Counted from the first letter of the stretch, positions 1-11,051 are shown. The stretch is 59,137 nt of DNA from SAR202 cluster bacterium Io17-Chloro-G4 (GCA_002816455.1 MUCR01000034.1:1-59137), one strand, 5' to 3'. Program-made: numbers and translations. The notes: generated by a model from the letters alone, not told the origin.

Positions 1-27
1 CCTTCGACAAGCTCAGGCTGAACGGAC
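1..27. repeat. Dispersed intergenic repeat at left edge
   Basis: The window opens with the motif CCTTCGACAAGCTCAGG followed by CTGAACGGAC. I recognise this from memory as a common dispersed intergenic repeat in environmental genomes. It sits just past the stop codon of the Lon-like gene and may be cut by the window edge. No second full copy is seen in the window. Confidence 0.5.
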
Positions 28-58
28 CGCGATTAATCGGGATTGTAATGCGTTGCCC

Positions 59-2596
59 CTAGTTTGCTTCGGCCAAGAGTCCACCGTAGTAGCCACGCAT
101 GGACTGATTTAGTTCCTTTAATCGCTTCTCCACCAATCCGTTGACGCTGCCTTCGGTGAAACTTCCGTTATTGCTGCGCTGCCCGGCTTCCCGGTCCGTA
201 AGAATTTCCAGTCCTTCTTCAATGGTCTTTACGGCGTAGATGTGGAAAGTGCCCTCCTTGATTGCGGACACCACGTCGTCCCGGAGCATCAGGTTTTGCA
301 CGTTTTGATGGGGGATCATAACGCCCTGAGTGCCCGTGAGCCCGAAGACCCGGCAAACGTCGAACATCCCTTCCACCTTTTGATTAACCCCGCCGATGGG
401 CTGAATTTCTCCCTTTTGATTTACCGAGCCGGTCACCGCAATATCTTGCCGCAGTCCCAAGCCCGACAGGCTGGAAAGAATGGCGTAGACCTCCGCTGAA
501 GAGGCGCTGTCCCCGTCCACGCCCTCATAAGACTGCTCGAAGCACAAGCTGGCGGACAGAGTTAGCGGTCTCTCTTGCCCGAATTTGGCGCCGATGTAGC
601 CGTTAAGGATAAGCACTCCCTTGTCGTGAGTGCGGCCGCTCAACGACGCTTCCCGCTCAATGTTGATAAAGCCTTCACGGCCAGCATAGGTCTGTGCGGT
701 GATGCGGGTTGGGCGGCCAAAACTAAAGTCGCCTAGGTCATAAACCGCCAGGCCGTTGATTTGGCCCACTTCCGAACCGGTTACCTGTAGCAACTGGGTG
801 CCGTCAGCGACCATGTCCCGTATTCGCTCTTCCACCAAATTCAGCCGGTATATCTTGTGGGATATCGCGCGGCGGACATGCTCGTCTTTGACCCGGGGAG
901 CGCCCTCTTTTTGGGCCCAATAATCGGCTTCAATAAGCAAATCTTTTATTAGGCCAAACCGGGTGGAAAGTTTTTGCTGGTCGGCCACCAAGCGGGCGGC
1001 GTACTCGATTACTTCGGCAGCGCCGCTGGGTTCAAACCCCAGAAGACCTTCTTCCATACCGGTGCGGCATATGAATGAGCAATATGCCTGGAGGTTCTCT
1101 TCGGTGAGTTCCACTCGGTGGTCGAACTCGGCTTTGACCTTAAATAGGTCCCAAAAGTCCTCGTTGTCCACCGAAGTGAGCATGCGGTAAATAGTCTCAT
1201 CGCCGGTGACGATAACTTTTAGGTCCAAGGGAATCGGTTCGGGGCGCAGGCCTTGGGGTATATACATGCCAGATTGCTCCGAAGGGTCCTCCAGCAAAAT
1301 CTCCCTGTTGCGAATTACTCGCTTAAGACCCTCCCAGACAGTCCCTGACATAAGAACGTCCCTGGCGTTGATTACCAGATAACCGCCGTTGGCCAAATGA
1401 AGTGCGCCGGGCTTGAGCATGGCATGATCGCTGACATAAGTTCCCATGATGGCCCGGCGCTCGATGCGCCCAAAGAGGTTTCCCCAAGTGGGATTGGGCT
1501 CGATGACGATGGGCACCCGGTCAACGGCGCTATTGTCTACAAGGACATTAACGTCGAATGGCAAATATGGATTTAACGTCAACGCTGCGTTTCCAATGGG
1601 CTGGGGCGGGCCTACTGGCACCGTAGTTCGCATGGCATCGGTTTCCTTGAAGATCACGAGGTTGCCCAGGACGTAGTCCTGCAATTGGACGAGGAACTCT
1701 TGCAATTCGGTGACGCCTTGATAGCTGTCGGCTAAACTCTTGAAAATGGAGCCCACCAGTTCCTCTGCGCCAGATCGCTCCAAATCGCGGACCTTCTCGG
1801 AGGTGCCTTTCTCAATCTCCCGTATGTCGGCCATGACGTCCTGAGTGCGCTGCATTAGCTGGGCGCGTATGTCGTCAATCGCCTTCTTCGCATCGGCGGT
1901 CAAAGCCTGGTATTCCTCTGGGTTCATGGGGCGGCCTTCCAACATTGGGAAAATAGTCACGCCGGTGGGGTTGACCTGTACCGCGAAATTGGCCGCTTGG
2001 GCGGCTTCTTCTAGGTCTGTCATAAGAGTTCGAGTTTCTTGGCGGTTGGATTCTTCCAAGCTGCGCCTTTGGGCCTCAAAATCCTCGCTTTGGAAAACCT
2101 TGGGCACCTGTTCGCCCAAAATCCGGAGTATTTCGCTCATGCGGTAGCGCAGGGCTTTGCCTGTCCCAGGAGGGAGCTGCAAGGCACAAGGGCGGTCAGC
2201 GTCATCGAAGTTGTAAACATAAATCCAATCGTTGATAGGCTTTCTTCGCTCTTGTTGGTCCAGCTCGTCGACCAACGTCTGGAGGTGGGCCTTGACTGCG
2301 CTGGTTTTCCCGGTGCCAGTCAGGCCGGTGACAAAGAGGTTGTAGCCGGGCTTGTCCACTTCCAGCCCGAAGCGCAGGGCCTCTTGGGCGCGGTCTTGGC
2401 CGATCATCCGGTCCAACGGGGGCAACTCATCGGTGCATTGAAAGTTAAATATTGCGCTGTCGCAACTCCAGGAGGAATCTTGCCAAGGGATGCGGTATTT
2501 TTCGGCTCTATTTTCATCGGCTCTGTTTTCATCGGAAGCGCCATTGGCAGTAGCGTGTTCGGTGGTGTTCTCGACGGTGTCTTTAGATCGGGTCAT
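59..2596 (-). CDS. Lon-like ATP-dependent protease (AAA + Lon_C)
   Basis: An 845-residue cytoplasmic ATP-dependent serine protease of the Lon-related family (AAA_32 type, related to E. coli YcbZ), predicted to degrade unfolded or regulatory proteins. Walker A GLTGTGKT lies at residues 91-98. The C-terminal protease domain has the dyad Ser697 (in VDGDSASSAE) and Lys740 (in GVNQKVEG), 43 residues apart as in classical Lon. The first 40 residues are a charged, low-complexity tail. I chose ATG at 2596 because GTGAGATG lies just upstream. A GTG at 2668 would add 24 residues that look non-conserved. It is divergent from the bifunctional-nuclease gene. The family assignment is secure; the substrate is unknown. 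Confidence 0.93.
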   Translation of the reverse strand: MTRSKDTVENTTEHATANGASDENRADENRAEKYRIPWQDSSWSCDSAIFNFQCTDELPPLDRMIGQDRAQEALRFGLEVDKPGYNLFVTGLTGTGKTSAVKAHLQTLVDELDQQERRKPINDWIYVYNFDDADRPCALQLPPGTGKALRYRMSEILRILGEQVPKVFQSEDFEAQRRSLEESNRQETRTLMTDLEEAAQAANFAVQVNPTGVTIFPMLEGRPMNPEEYQALTADAKKAIDDIRAQLMQRTQDVMADIREIEKGTSEKVRDLERSGAEELVGSIFKSLADSYQGVTELQEFLVQLQDYVLGNLVIFKETDAMRTTVPVGPPQPIGNAALTLNPYLPFDVNVLVDNSAVDRVPIVIEPNPTWGNLFGRIERRAIMGTYVSDHAMLKPGALHLANGGYLVINARDVLMSGTVWEGLKRVIRNREILLEDPSEQSGMYIPQGLRPEPIPLDLKVIVTGDETIYRMLTSVDNEDFWDLFKVKAEFDHRVELTEENLQAYCSFICRTGMEEGLLGFEPSGAAEVIEYAARLVADQQKLSTRFGLIKDLLIEADYWAQKEGAPRVKDEHVRRAISHKIYRLNLVEERIRDMVADGTQLLQVTGSEVGQINGLAVYDLGDFSFGRPTRITAQTYAGREGFINIEREASLSGRTHDKGVLILNGYIGAKFGQERPLTLSASLCFEQSYEGVDGDSASSAEVYAILSSLSGLGLRQDIAVTGSVNQKGEIQPIGGVNQKVEGMFDVCRVFGLTGTQGVMIPHQNVQNLMLRDDVVSAIKEGTFHIYAVKTIEEGLEILTDREAGQRSNNGSFTEGSVNGLVEKRLKELNQSMRGYYGGLLAEAN

Positions 2597-2964
2597 GGGA
2601 CATCTCACTTTTATTAATAGGCTGGTTACAGGCCCGATTGTAAGCTCGTTATACGCCTGATTATACACCCGCTTATGCTGGTTAGATGCCCAGCGTTGCC
2701 CTTAGACTCTGGCCTGGTCCGTGCCTCTAATGTCATCCGGTGTCTGTCATTCTGAGAAAAGCCAAGAATCTGTGCGCCTGAATCAAGAGATTTACAGATG
2801 CCCTGGGTTAGATAGTGCCAGGGGGTCGGCTAAGAGCGGATAGACAAAAATTACCTGTGCCGGATTTGTTAGGATTGCCGGGATTGGGGATTGCTGGGTT
2901 GACTGGGATTTCCCATGGGCATACAATTTTGCCGGACTTAGGGCGAAGTACGGAGGCAGCAGGA
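2597..2964. other. Gene-free divergent region with repeat relic
   Basis: About 370 bases between two divergent genes. It holds a short relic (2745-2771) resembling the TGTCATTCTGAG...AAGAATCT class of dispersed repeats. A G/T-rich stretch (about 2860-2935) has reiterated GGGATT words. I see no convincing RNA gene. The reading frame continues upstream of the chosen start of the next gene, but that extension looks like translated repeat sequence. Confidence 0.5.
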
Positions 2965-3519
2965 ATGCTGGAAATGACCATAGACAGCATCAGGGTGAGC
3001 CCGATGAACTATCAACGGGTGGTCATCCTCAAAGAGAAGGACTCCGATAGGTACTTGCCCATTTGGATCGGGCCCGCCGAAGCGGATGCCATCGCCGTTA
3101 AGTTGCAAGACCTATCCGTGCCGCGCCCGCTGACCCACGATTTGCTCCGCACCATTATTGACACCCTGGGTGGGGCAGTGGAGCACATTCTGGTAAACGA
3201 TCTGCAAAACGATACTTTTTACGCCAAAATTACTATACAGGCTAACGGCTCAACCAAGGAAATAGATTGCCGCCCCAGTGACGCTGTAGCGCTGGCCGTG
3301 CGGGCTCAGGTTCCTATTTACGCAGAAGAATCGGTGTTGGAAAAAGCTGGCATACTGTTGGACAAGGAAACCGGAAAACCCTTGGGGTCTGAACCGGGGG
3401 CGCCGGGAGATCCAGCGCCGGTTGAGCCAACTGAAGAAGAGTTGCGGCGCATGTCCGCATTTACCGATTTCATCGACACGTTGGACTTAGAGGACTTCGG
3501 CAAAGAAGAATCTAAGTAA
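2965..3519 (+). CDS. Bifunctional nuclease family protein (DUF151/BFN)
   Basis: A 184-residue protein with a BFN domain over about residues 1-135 (MTIDSIRVSP..., LPIWIGPAEADAIA, DCRPSDAVALAVR). Family members have been linked to RNase/DNase activity and stress responses; the activity here is inferred. A Pro/Gly/Glu-rich linker follows (about 140-165), then an acidic tail, as in bacterial DUF151 proteins with a degenerate UVR-like end. ATG at 2965 is preceded by GGAGG (CGGAGGCAGCAGGA). An open extension back to 2815 translates repeat-like DNA and is rejected. The gene stands alone between the Lon-like gene and the ATP synthase operon. Confidence 0.88.
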   Translation: MLEMTIDSIRVSPMNYQRVVILKEKDSDRYLPIWIGPAEADAIAVKLQDLSVPRPLTHDLLRTIIDTLGGAVEHILVNDLQNDTFYAKITIQANGSTKEIDCRPSDAVALAVRAQVPIYAEESVLEKAGILLDKETGKPLGSEPGAPGDPAPVEPTEEELRRMSAFTDFIDTLDLEDFGKEESK

Positions 3520-3651
3520 GGGCCAACAAAGAGCTTGTCTACCCGGAGTCGGCGCCCTCCAGCAACTACTTCACGAAGTGCGCTTATTTAATGTCCTTTC
3601 TATTCGCGCTGATGCCTCGAATAGTTGCGAAATTGCTAACTCCAGTCTCAA

Positions 3652-3680
3652 TTGACTTTAAAAATACTTAGTGATATTAT
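3652..3680 (+). promoter_or_regulatory. Sigma70-type promoter of the atp operon
   Basis: A -35 box TTGACT (3652-3657) is separated by 17 bases from a -10 box TATTAT (3675-3680), each differing by one base from consensus. Transcription should begin near 3687, giving a leader of only about 14 bases before the ATG at 3701. This is seen directly in the sequence; its activity is inferred. Confidence 0.7.
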
Positions 3681-3686
3681 TCACCA
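3669..3686 (+). promoter_or_regulatory. Candidate Rex operator over the atp -10 box
   Basis: The 18-mer TAGTGATATTATTCACCA matches the Rex consensus TTGTGAAWWWWTTCACAA at 15 of 18 positions and has the core GTGA-N6-TCAC. It covers the -10 box of the atp promoter, where a bound repressor would block RNA polymerase. The rex gene lies directly after the same operon (11152-11811). The match is seen in sequence; the regulation is inferred. Confidence 0.6.
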
Positions 3687-3700
3687 AGTTTGGCGGGGTG

Positions 3701-3943
3701 ATGGATTGGTGGGTCGTTGGCTTACGCCTAATGGGTCTCGGCTGGTATGTGGCCGCATGCATCATCCTAGGAGTCCTCGGAGGACTCGGACTAGATAAAC
3801 TGGTTGGGCTCACACCCCTCTTCACACTACTGGGTACCGTATTGGGTTCTGTTTTGGCCTTTTGGGGTCTATACAAGATGGTCCGCCCGGTCATTTATGG
3901 GAGCAAGGGCTTGAACGGAACGGAGAACGGGAGGAAGCGCTAG
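3701..3943 (+). CDS. AtpI/AtpZ-family small membrane protein
   Basis: An 80-residue protein with two membrane helices (about residues 8-28 and 34-58) joined by GVLGGLGLDKL, followed by a basic tail. This layout is typical of the AtpZ/AtpI family encoded first in ATP synthase operons, where it assists c-ring assembly or Mg2+/Ca2+ handling. The start at 3701 is preceded by GGCGGGGTG and lies just after the promoter. An upstream GTG at 3671 falls inside the operator and is unlikely to be used. Its stop codon overlaps the GTG start of subunit a (TAGTG), so the two are translationally coupled. Confidence 0.82.
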   Translation: MDWWVVGLRLMGLGWYVAACIILGVLGGLGLDKLVGLTPLFTLLGTVLGSVLAFWGLYKMVRPVIYGSKGLNGTENGRKR

Positions 3944-4953
3944 TGCCAGCGGGTGCCGGGGCGAAGAAGCTTCTGCTTTTAGCAGGCGTAGGCCTGGCAG
4001 TGTTAATGTTGGTGGGCTTCATCTTTGGGGCAATTGGTTCGGCCATGTTCGGCACGGACCAGTTCCTGGAGAAACCTGAAATTCACCTTTCACCGCAACC
4101 CGTTTATCCAGCCTCGACGCGCAATGAATCCCTGCACCTGGACGATCATACAGTTGAACTGTATTCGGAGGCTCGGGAGCAAGGAAAAGAAAAAGAAGAG
4201 GCCGCCGAAGAGGCAGGCATCCACTTCGAACCACTGAGCGCCTCCAAGTTCGCCGTAACCAATACCCTCATTTCCGCATGGTTTGCCACTATCGTCATAA
4301 TCCTCTTTTTCGTCCTGGGCTCTAGGAAGAGAAGCATTGTCCCGGGTCGTCTCCAAGCGGTTATTGAGTTTCTGTATGAAGGTGTTCTGGGCTTTTGCTC
4401 CAGCGTTTTGGGCCCGGAAATGGCCCGTAGAGCATTCCCCGTCATCGCCACTATCTTCTTTTTCGTCCTTTTCAACGCTTGGCTTGCGTTGCTTCCCATC
4501 TACCAGTTTGTAGGTTTCGTTTTCGACGGAGAAATTAAAGCTCACTTCCTAAAGTCCGCTGGCACCGACCTAAACATGCCTCTGGCTCTGGCTTTAATCT
4601 CCTTTGTGTTTGTGGAGTACTACGGGTTGAGGGCCCACGGCTTGGGCTACTTTAAGAAATTCTTCGCCTTTGGAAAATTGTTGAGAGGCAAGCCTTCCGG
4701 TCTAATCGACGTCTTCGTAGGATTCCTTGAGGGCGTCAGCGAACTCGTTCGGGTGGTTAGCTTCACTTTCCGGCTTTTCGGTAACATGACGGCCGGCGAG
4801 ATCCTCGTTATCATGATTACATTCCTGGTGCCGTTCGTGGCTACCCAGTTTGTGTTTGGGTTGGAGTTGCTGGTGGGGTTAATCCAGGCGGTAATCTTCG
4901 CTAGTCTTACGGTGGTATTCTTGTCGGTGGCGATCCGCCACGAGGAACATTAG
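3943..4953 (+). CDS. atpB: ATP synthase F0 subunit a
   Basis: A 336-residue membrane subunit forming the proton half-channels against the c ring. The essential arginine lies in FRLFGNMTAGE, and the following helices (LLVGLIQAVIFASL) fit the family. It starts with GTG overlapping the preceding stop, with GGAGG about ten bases upstream. It is longer than the usual 230-290 residues. After the first helix (about 8-31) there is a hydrophilic stretch of about 70 residues with a charged run EQGKEKEEAAEEAG before the next helix at about 104. This extra segment should lie outside the membrane. Identity is certain; the role of the insert is unknown. Confidence 0.95.
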   Translation: MPAGAGAKKLLLLAGVGLAVLMLVGFIFGAIGSAMFGTDQFLEKPEIHLSPQPVYPASTRNESLHLDDHTVELYSEAREQGKEKEEAAEEAGIHFEPLSASKFAVTNTLISAWFATIVIILFFVLGSRKRSIVPGRLQAVIEFLYEGVLGFCSSVLGPEMARRAFPVIATIFFFVLFNAWLALLPIYQFVGFVFDGEIKAHFLKSAGTDLNMPLALALISFVFVEYYGLRAHGLGYFKKFFAFGKLLRGKPSGLIDVFVGFLEGVSELVRVVSFTFRLFGNMTAGEILVIMITFLVPFVATQFVFGLELLVGLIQAVIFASLTVVFLSVAIRHEEH

Positions 4954-5049
4954 AAAAACAGGCACTCATCAATCCGGATTATTCGGTCCGCCAGTATTAA
5001 GTCCCGTAATATTTAGTCAATCAAAAAGGGAATAGGAGGAGAAACGGAG

Positions 5050-5319
5050 ATGGATTTGGTCCTTTTGTTAAGTGCGGACGCCGCCGAGAAGTTTCAGGAA
5101 ATCGGCAAATTCATCGGCGCTGGATTGGCCATTGGCCTCGGCGTCATCGGCCCTGGTATCGGCATTGGCGTTCTGGGCTCGGGCGCCATGGGCGCTATTG
5201 GGCGAAACCCCGAGGCGGCCGGCGCAATCACAACAAACATGATTCTGGCCATCGCTTTCGCCGAGGCGTTGGGTATTTACTCTTTGATCGTAGCGGTAAT
5301 CTTATTGTTCGTGGTTTAA
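5050..5319 (+). CDS. atpE: ATP synthase F0 subunit c
   Basis: An 89-residue hairpin of two membrane helices that oligomerises into the rotor ring. The first helix has the glycine-rich pattern [16 protein letters not shown]. The loop contains GRNPEA, which contacts the gamma/epsilon foot. The second helix has the ion-binding glutamate in [12 protein letters not shown]. The Gln plus Ser/Thr ligands of sodium-type rings are absent, so proton coupling is most likely. A strong ribosome site, AGGAGGAGAAACGGAG, lies immediately upstream, as expected for the subunit needed in most copies. It is the third gene of the operon. Confidence 0.96.
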   Translation: MDLVLLLSADAAEKFQEIGKFIGAGLAIGLGVIGPGIGIGVLGSGAMGAIGRNPEAAGAITTNMILAIAFAEALGIYSLIVAVILLFVV

Positions 5320-5352
5320 CACGCTTGGGCTGCGAGCGTATGGGAGACAACC

Positions 5353-5931
5353 GTGATAGCAATCGAATCTAGCATTGCCGGCTTAATTTCTCATTTGGCG
5401 GGAGCAATTCCCCTTTTGGGAATTACTGACCTGGGAATAAATGGTCCCAGCCTCATCGCCTATCTCATCAACTTCGTGTTGTTGTTGGGCATCTTGACGC
5501 TGTTCGCTTATAAGCCCCTGTTGCGGGTGTTGGACCAGCGGTCCGAGCGGATCAGAGAGAGCTTGGAGGCCGCCGACCGGGCTCGGGAGGAGGCAGCCGG
5601 TTCTCAACAAGTGATAGAAGACCAGCTCAACGAGGCTCGGCGGGAAGGACAACGGCTGTTGGAACAAGCGAGAGAAGCCGCCGCCAGGTTCCAAGAGGAA
5701 CAGATGGACCAGGCCAGAAGGGATGCCGAAACCTTTGTTGAACGAGCACGGTCCGATATCCAAAGGGAGCGAGACGCAGCGGTGCAGGAAGTGCGGGCAA
5801 ACTTCGGCGACTTGGCCATCACCGCCGCCGAACGAGTTATCCGCCGCTCCTTGGACCGGCAGGCCCACGAAGAGTTGATCTCCCAAGTTTTGGAAGAAGG
5901 GGAGCAAGCTTCCGCCGGACCCAGAGCTTAG
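5353..5931 (+). CDS. atpF: ATP synthase F0 subunit b
   Basis: A 192-residue peripheral-stalk subunit. One membrane helix (about residues 32-52, AYLINFVLLLGILTLFAY) is followed by a long charged coiled coil (about 58-165) and a C-terminal delta-binding segment (AITAAERVIRRSLD). The N-terminal 30 residues before the helix are somewhat longer than usual. It starts with GTG at 5353, preceded by GGGAGA. Its last codons form the first unit of a 15-base tandem repeat that runs up to the atpH start. Confidence 0.93.
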   Translation: MIAIESSIAGLISHLAGAIPLLGITDLGINGPSLIAYLINFVLLLGILTLFAYKPLLRVLDQRSERIRESLEAADRAREEAAGSQQVIEDQLNEARREGQRLLEQAREAAARFQEEQMDQARRDAETFVERARSDIQRERDAAVQEVRANFGDLAITAAERVIRRSLDRQAHEELISQVLEEGEQASAGPRA

Positions 5932-5985
5932 TGGAACGGGGCTTAATGAAACAGAGCTTAATGAAACAAGGCTTAATCAAACATG
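5926..5985 (+). repeat. Four 15-bp tandem units bridging atpF and atpH
   Basis: Four consecutive 15-base units begin with GCTTA: 5926-5940 (diverged), 5941-5955, 5956-5970 and 5971-5985. The first contains the atpF stop codon and the last contains the atpH ATG at 5983. Units two and three carry TAATGA, a stop overlapping a possible ATG. The array may be a slippage product that sets translation of atpH; that role is inferred. Confidence 0.75.
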
Positions 5986-6534
5986 GCGCCTAAAGTTTCA
6001 GGAAAACGCTACGCCCAAGCCATCTTCGAATTGGCCCAAGAGCATGACCAATTGGACCAATGGGAAGGCGACTTGGATTTTGTCCATGGAGTTCTTCAGG
6101 ACGAAGAGTTTAGGGCTCTCCTAGGGCATGCCGATGTTTCCATTGAGAACAAGATGAAGGCCATTGAAGCGGTGATGGAGCAGATCCATCCATTAGTCCG
6201 CAACATGGTCAACCTCCTGGTAACCAGAGGTTTGGTGAACGTAGCTGGAGACTTGAAGGACGGGTATCAAGAACTTCTGGATGAGCACCGGGGACGGCAA
6301 CGGGTGGAGGTGACTTCGGCCGTGCCGTTGGAGCCAGCGGAACTTGATAGAATCACCAAATTCGTGGCCGAGTTGGTCAGGAAAGAAGTGGTGATCTCGA
6401 CCCAGGTGGATGAGTCGATATTGGGCGGCCTGGTGATACAGATCGGGGACCGGCTGCTGGACGGCAGCACCCTATCACGCTTGAACTCGTTACGAAATCA
6501 AATGCACTCGGAAGTTGCTGTACCGGGCGCTTAA
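5983..6534 (+). CDS. atpH: ATP synthase F1 subunit delta
   Basis: A 183-residue OSCP/delta subunit that links the peripheral stalk to the top of F1. The N-terminal helical domain begins SGKRYAQAIFELAQEHDQ. The C-terminal part has the family signature ESILGGLVIQIGDRLLDGSTLSRL. The length is normal. There is no clear Shine-Dalgarno sequence before the ATG; the upstream 15-base repeat contains TAATGA units that may allow terminating ribosomes from atpF to re-initiate. Confidence 0.94.
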   Translation: MAPKVSGKRYAQAIFELAQEHDQLDQWEGDLDFVHGVLQDEEFRALLGHADVSIENKMKAIEAVMEQIHPLVRNMVNLLVTRGLVNVAGDLKDGYQELLDEHRGRQRVEVTSAVPLEPAELDRITKFVAELVRKEVVISTQVDESILGGLVIQIGDRLLDGSTLSRLNSLRNQMHSEVAVPGA

Positions 6535-6557
6535 GCCGGTACTAAGGAGAAACGTCC

Positions 6558-8069
6558 ATGGGGATCAGAGGACAAGAGATAGTATCTCTAATCAAGCGCC
6601 AAATTGAAGAATTCGGCGGTGACTTGACTCTGGTGGACGTTGGCACCGTGGTGCAGGTTGGTGACGGCATCGCCAGCATCCAAGGTCTGCAAGGCGTTCG
6701 GTCCAATGAGTTGCTGGACTTCGGCGATGACATTCTGGGCTTGGCTCTGAACTTGGAATCCGACTTGGTGGGCGCCGCTATCTTGGGAGACCCCAACGCG
6801 GTTAAAGAAGGACAACGGGTACGTTCCACAGGGCGGATCATCGAGGTGCCTGTAGGGGATGCCCTAATTGGCCGGGTGGTGGATCCCCTGGGAAGGCCCC
6901 TGGATGGCAAAGGCCCCGTCAATACCAATTCGACCCTTCCAGTAGAAAGAGTTGCCCCCAACGTGGTGGCCCGCCAGTCTGTGGATACGCCGGTCCAAAC
7001 GGGAATTAAAGCCATCGACGCGATGATTCCCATTGGCCGAGGTCAGCGGGAGTTGATAATTGGTGACCGGTCCACCGGGAAAACGGCTATTGCTCTGGAT
7101 ACGATCATCAACCAAAAAGGCGGCGACCTGATTTGTATCTATGTGGCGATCGGTCAGAAACAGGGCAAGGTCGCTCAAGTGGTTGGGACCCTGGAAGCAA
7201 ACGATGCCATGAGTCACACCATAGTCGTAAACGCCGGGGCAGCCGATTCGGCCCCGTTGCAGTACATAGCGCCCTACGCTGGCTGTGCCATGGCCGAGGC
7301 TTTCATGGACCAAGGCAAAGACGTGCTGATTGTCTATGACGACTTGACCAAGCACTCATGGGCTTATCGCCAGATGTCCTTGCTGCTGCGAAGACCAGCT
7401 GGACGGGAAGCTTACCCCGGGGATATTTTCTACCTGCACAGTCGATTGTTAGAGCGTTCGGCTAGGCTGGATGAGGCCAACGGCGGCGGTTCGATAACGG
7501 CGCTGCCGGTCATCGAGACTCAGGCCGGAGACGTTTCCGCTTACATTCCGACCAACGTAATTTCGATAACCGACGGGCAGATTTACCTGGAACCCGAGTT
7601 GTTCAACTCCGGCATTCGGCCAGCGGTCAACGTCGGGCTTTCCGTCTCCCGTGTAGGAGGCGCCGCCCAAAGCCGAGCCATTCGCCGAGTGGCGGGCCGG
7701 CTGCGGTTGGACTTGGCCCAGTACCGGGAGTTGGCCACGTTCGCCCAGTTCGGGACCTCCGATTTGGATGCGGCGACTAGAGCCCAGCTAGCCCGCGGCC
7801 AGTTGGCCACAGAGGTTCTTAAACAATCGCAATACGTGCCGTTGCCCTTGGAGCATGAAGTTATCATCCTATTTGCGGTCAACGCAGGCTTGATTGAAGA
7901 TTTGGCGTTGGACCGGGTCGCCGACTTCCAGGACCAATTGCTCCGAAATATAAGCAGCGCCCATCCTGATATCGTGCAGACCATTGCGGATTCGGGTGAC
8001 TTGTCCGAAGAAATTGAAGGCAGGCTGACCCAAGCAATCAACGATTTCAAAAGCTCGTTTGCCGCATAA
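6558..8069 (+). CDS. atpA: ATP synthase F1 subunit alpha
   Basis: A 503-residue non-catalytic nucleotide-binding subunit of the F1 hexamer. Domain order is the beta-barrel (about 1-95), the nucleotide-binding domain with Walker A GDRSTGKT (about 169-176) and the alpha signature [17 protein letters not shown], then the C-terminal helical domain. The length is typical. AAGGAGAAACGTCC precedes the ATG. The gene is followed by a hairpin repeat before atpG. Confidence 0.97.
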   Translation: MGIRGQEIVSLIKRQIEEFGGDLTLVDVGTVVQVGDGIASIQGLQGVRSNELLDFGDDILGLALNLESDLVGAAILGDPNAVKEGQRVRSTGRIIEVPVGDALIGRVVDPLGRPLDGKGPVNTNSTLPVERVAPNVVARQSVDTPVQTGIKAIDAMIPIGRGQRELIIGDRSTGKTAIALDTIINQKGGDLICIYVAIGQKQGKVAQVVGTLEANDAMSHTIVVNAGAADSAPLQYIAPYAGCAMAEAFMDQGKDVLIVYDDLTKHSWAYRQMSLLLRRPAGREAYPGDIFYLHSRLLERSARLDEANGGGSITALPVIETQAGDVSAYIPTNVISITDGQIYLEPELFNSGIRPAVNVGLSVSRVGGAAQSRAIRRVAGRLRLDLAQYRELATFAQFGTSDLDAATRAQLARGQLATEVLKQSQYVPLPLEHEVIILFAVNAGLIEDLALDRVADFQDQLLRNISSAHPDIVQTIADSGDLSEEIEGRLTQAINDFKSSFAA

Positions 8070-8097
8070 TATTAACGGGTTAGTTAAGCACCGAGGA

Positions 8098-8130
8098 AAT
8101 CCCCCTAAATCCCCCTTTACGAAAGGGGGA
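8098..8130. repeat. CCCCCTTT-ACG-AAAGGGGG hairpin repeat, copy 1
   Basis: A dispersed element made of an AAATCCCCCT word repeated and then a perfect 8-bp hairpin, CCCCCTTTACGAAAGGGGG. It lies inside the atp operon, between the atpA stop and the atpG GTG start. Related copies are at 33343-33385, 34225-34262 and, degenerate, 38338-38375. In the mRNA it would form a stable stem that could slow nucleases or polymerase. Confidence 0.8.
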
Positions 8131-8168
8131 CTTGAGAGGCCCCTAGAGCGTTCTGGAGATTATAGACA

Positions 8169-10482
<2,314 letters not shown>

Positions 10483-10521
10483 ACCCGAGGCAGGCTCGAT
10501 AAGAGGAATGAAGTAATAGCT

Positions 10522-10983
10522 ATGCCCGGAATGCTCTTGGAAATAATTACAGCGGAACGCCAGGTATTTGGCGACGACGTGGATATGGTGGTGGCGCCCG
10601 GTATCGATGGGGAATTGGGGATTCTGCCCCACCATGCGCCCCTTATGACCATGCTGCAGCCGGGCGAGATCTTGATACGTCAGGAAGGCTCGGATACTTT
10701 CATGTCGGTTACCGGTGGATTCATGGAGGTAATCGGCAACAAGGTGACCATCTTGGCCGACGCCTGTGAGCGGTCCGAGGAAATCGACGAAGCCAGGGCA
10801 CAGCAGGCAGTGGAGCGAGCTCAAGAGAGAGTGGCCCGTCAAGAAGCGGACTTAGAGATGGAGCGAGCGGTGGGCGCCATGCGCAGGGCTCAGGTTAGGC
10901 TGAACATAGTCCGACGCCGCCGGCCCAGAGGCGGCACGATTTCGCCAGGCACGGGCGACACAGGGACGGCTTCTTCCAGCTAA
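10522..10983 (+). CDS. atpC: ATP synthase F1 subunit epsilon
   Basis: A 153-residue rotor subunit with the N-terminal beta-sandwich (about 1-88, APGIDGELGILPHHAPLMT) and the C-terminal helical hairpin (about 89-135) that can inhibit ATP hydrolysis. After the hairpin there is an Arg-rich stretch, RRRRPRGG, and a Ser/Thr/Gly tail of about 20 residues, longer than most family members. It is the last gene of the operon, followed by a perfect inverted repeat and convergent rex. Confidence 0.92.
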   Translation: MPGMLLEIITAERQVFGDDVDMVVAPGIDGELGILPHHAPLMTMLQPGEILIRQEGSDTFMSVTGGFMEVIGNKVTILADACERSEEIDEARAQQAVERAQERVARQEADLEMERAVGAMRRAQVRLNIVRRRRPRGGTISPGTGDTGTASSS

Positions 10984-11022
10984 AAACGGTCGCAGGTGCA
11001 CAGAATTTTCTATTAATGCGAT

Positions 11023-11051
11023 GTAGGGGCGGGTTTCAAACCCGCCCCTAC
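11023..11051. terminator. Perfect 14-bp inverted repeat between atpC and rex
   Basis: Two 14-base arms, GTAGGGGCGGGTTT and AAACCCGCCCCTAC, flank a single central base. The element sits between the 3' ends of two convergent genes and could act as a two-way transcription stop, though it lacks a clean T run. The motif also resembles a widespread dispersed palindrome (GTAGGGGCGGGTTT...), so it may be a repeat that was co-opted. Confidence 0.65.

Noticed and set aside
4090-4545. Long reverse-strand frame across atpB
   Set aside because: It is a shadow of the strongly conserved subunit a gene, with no independent support.
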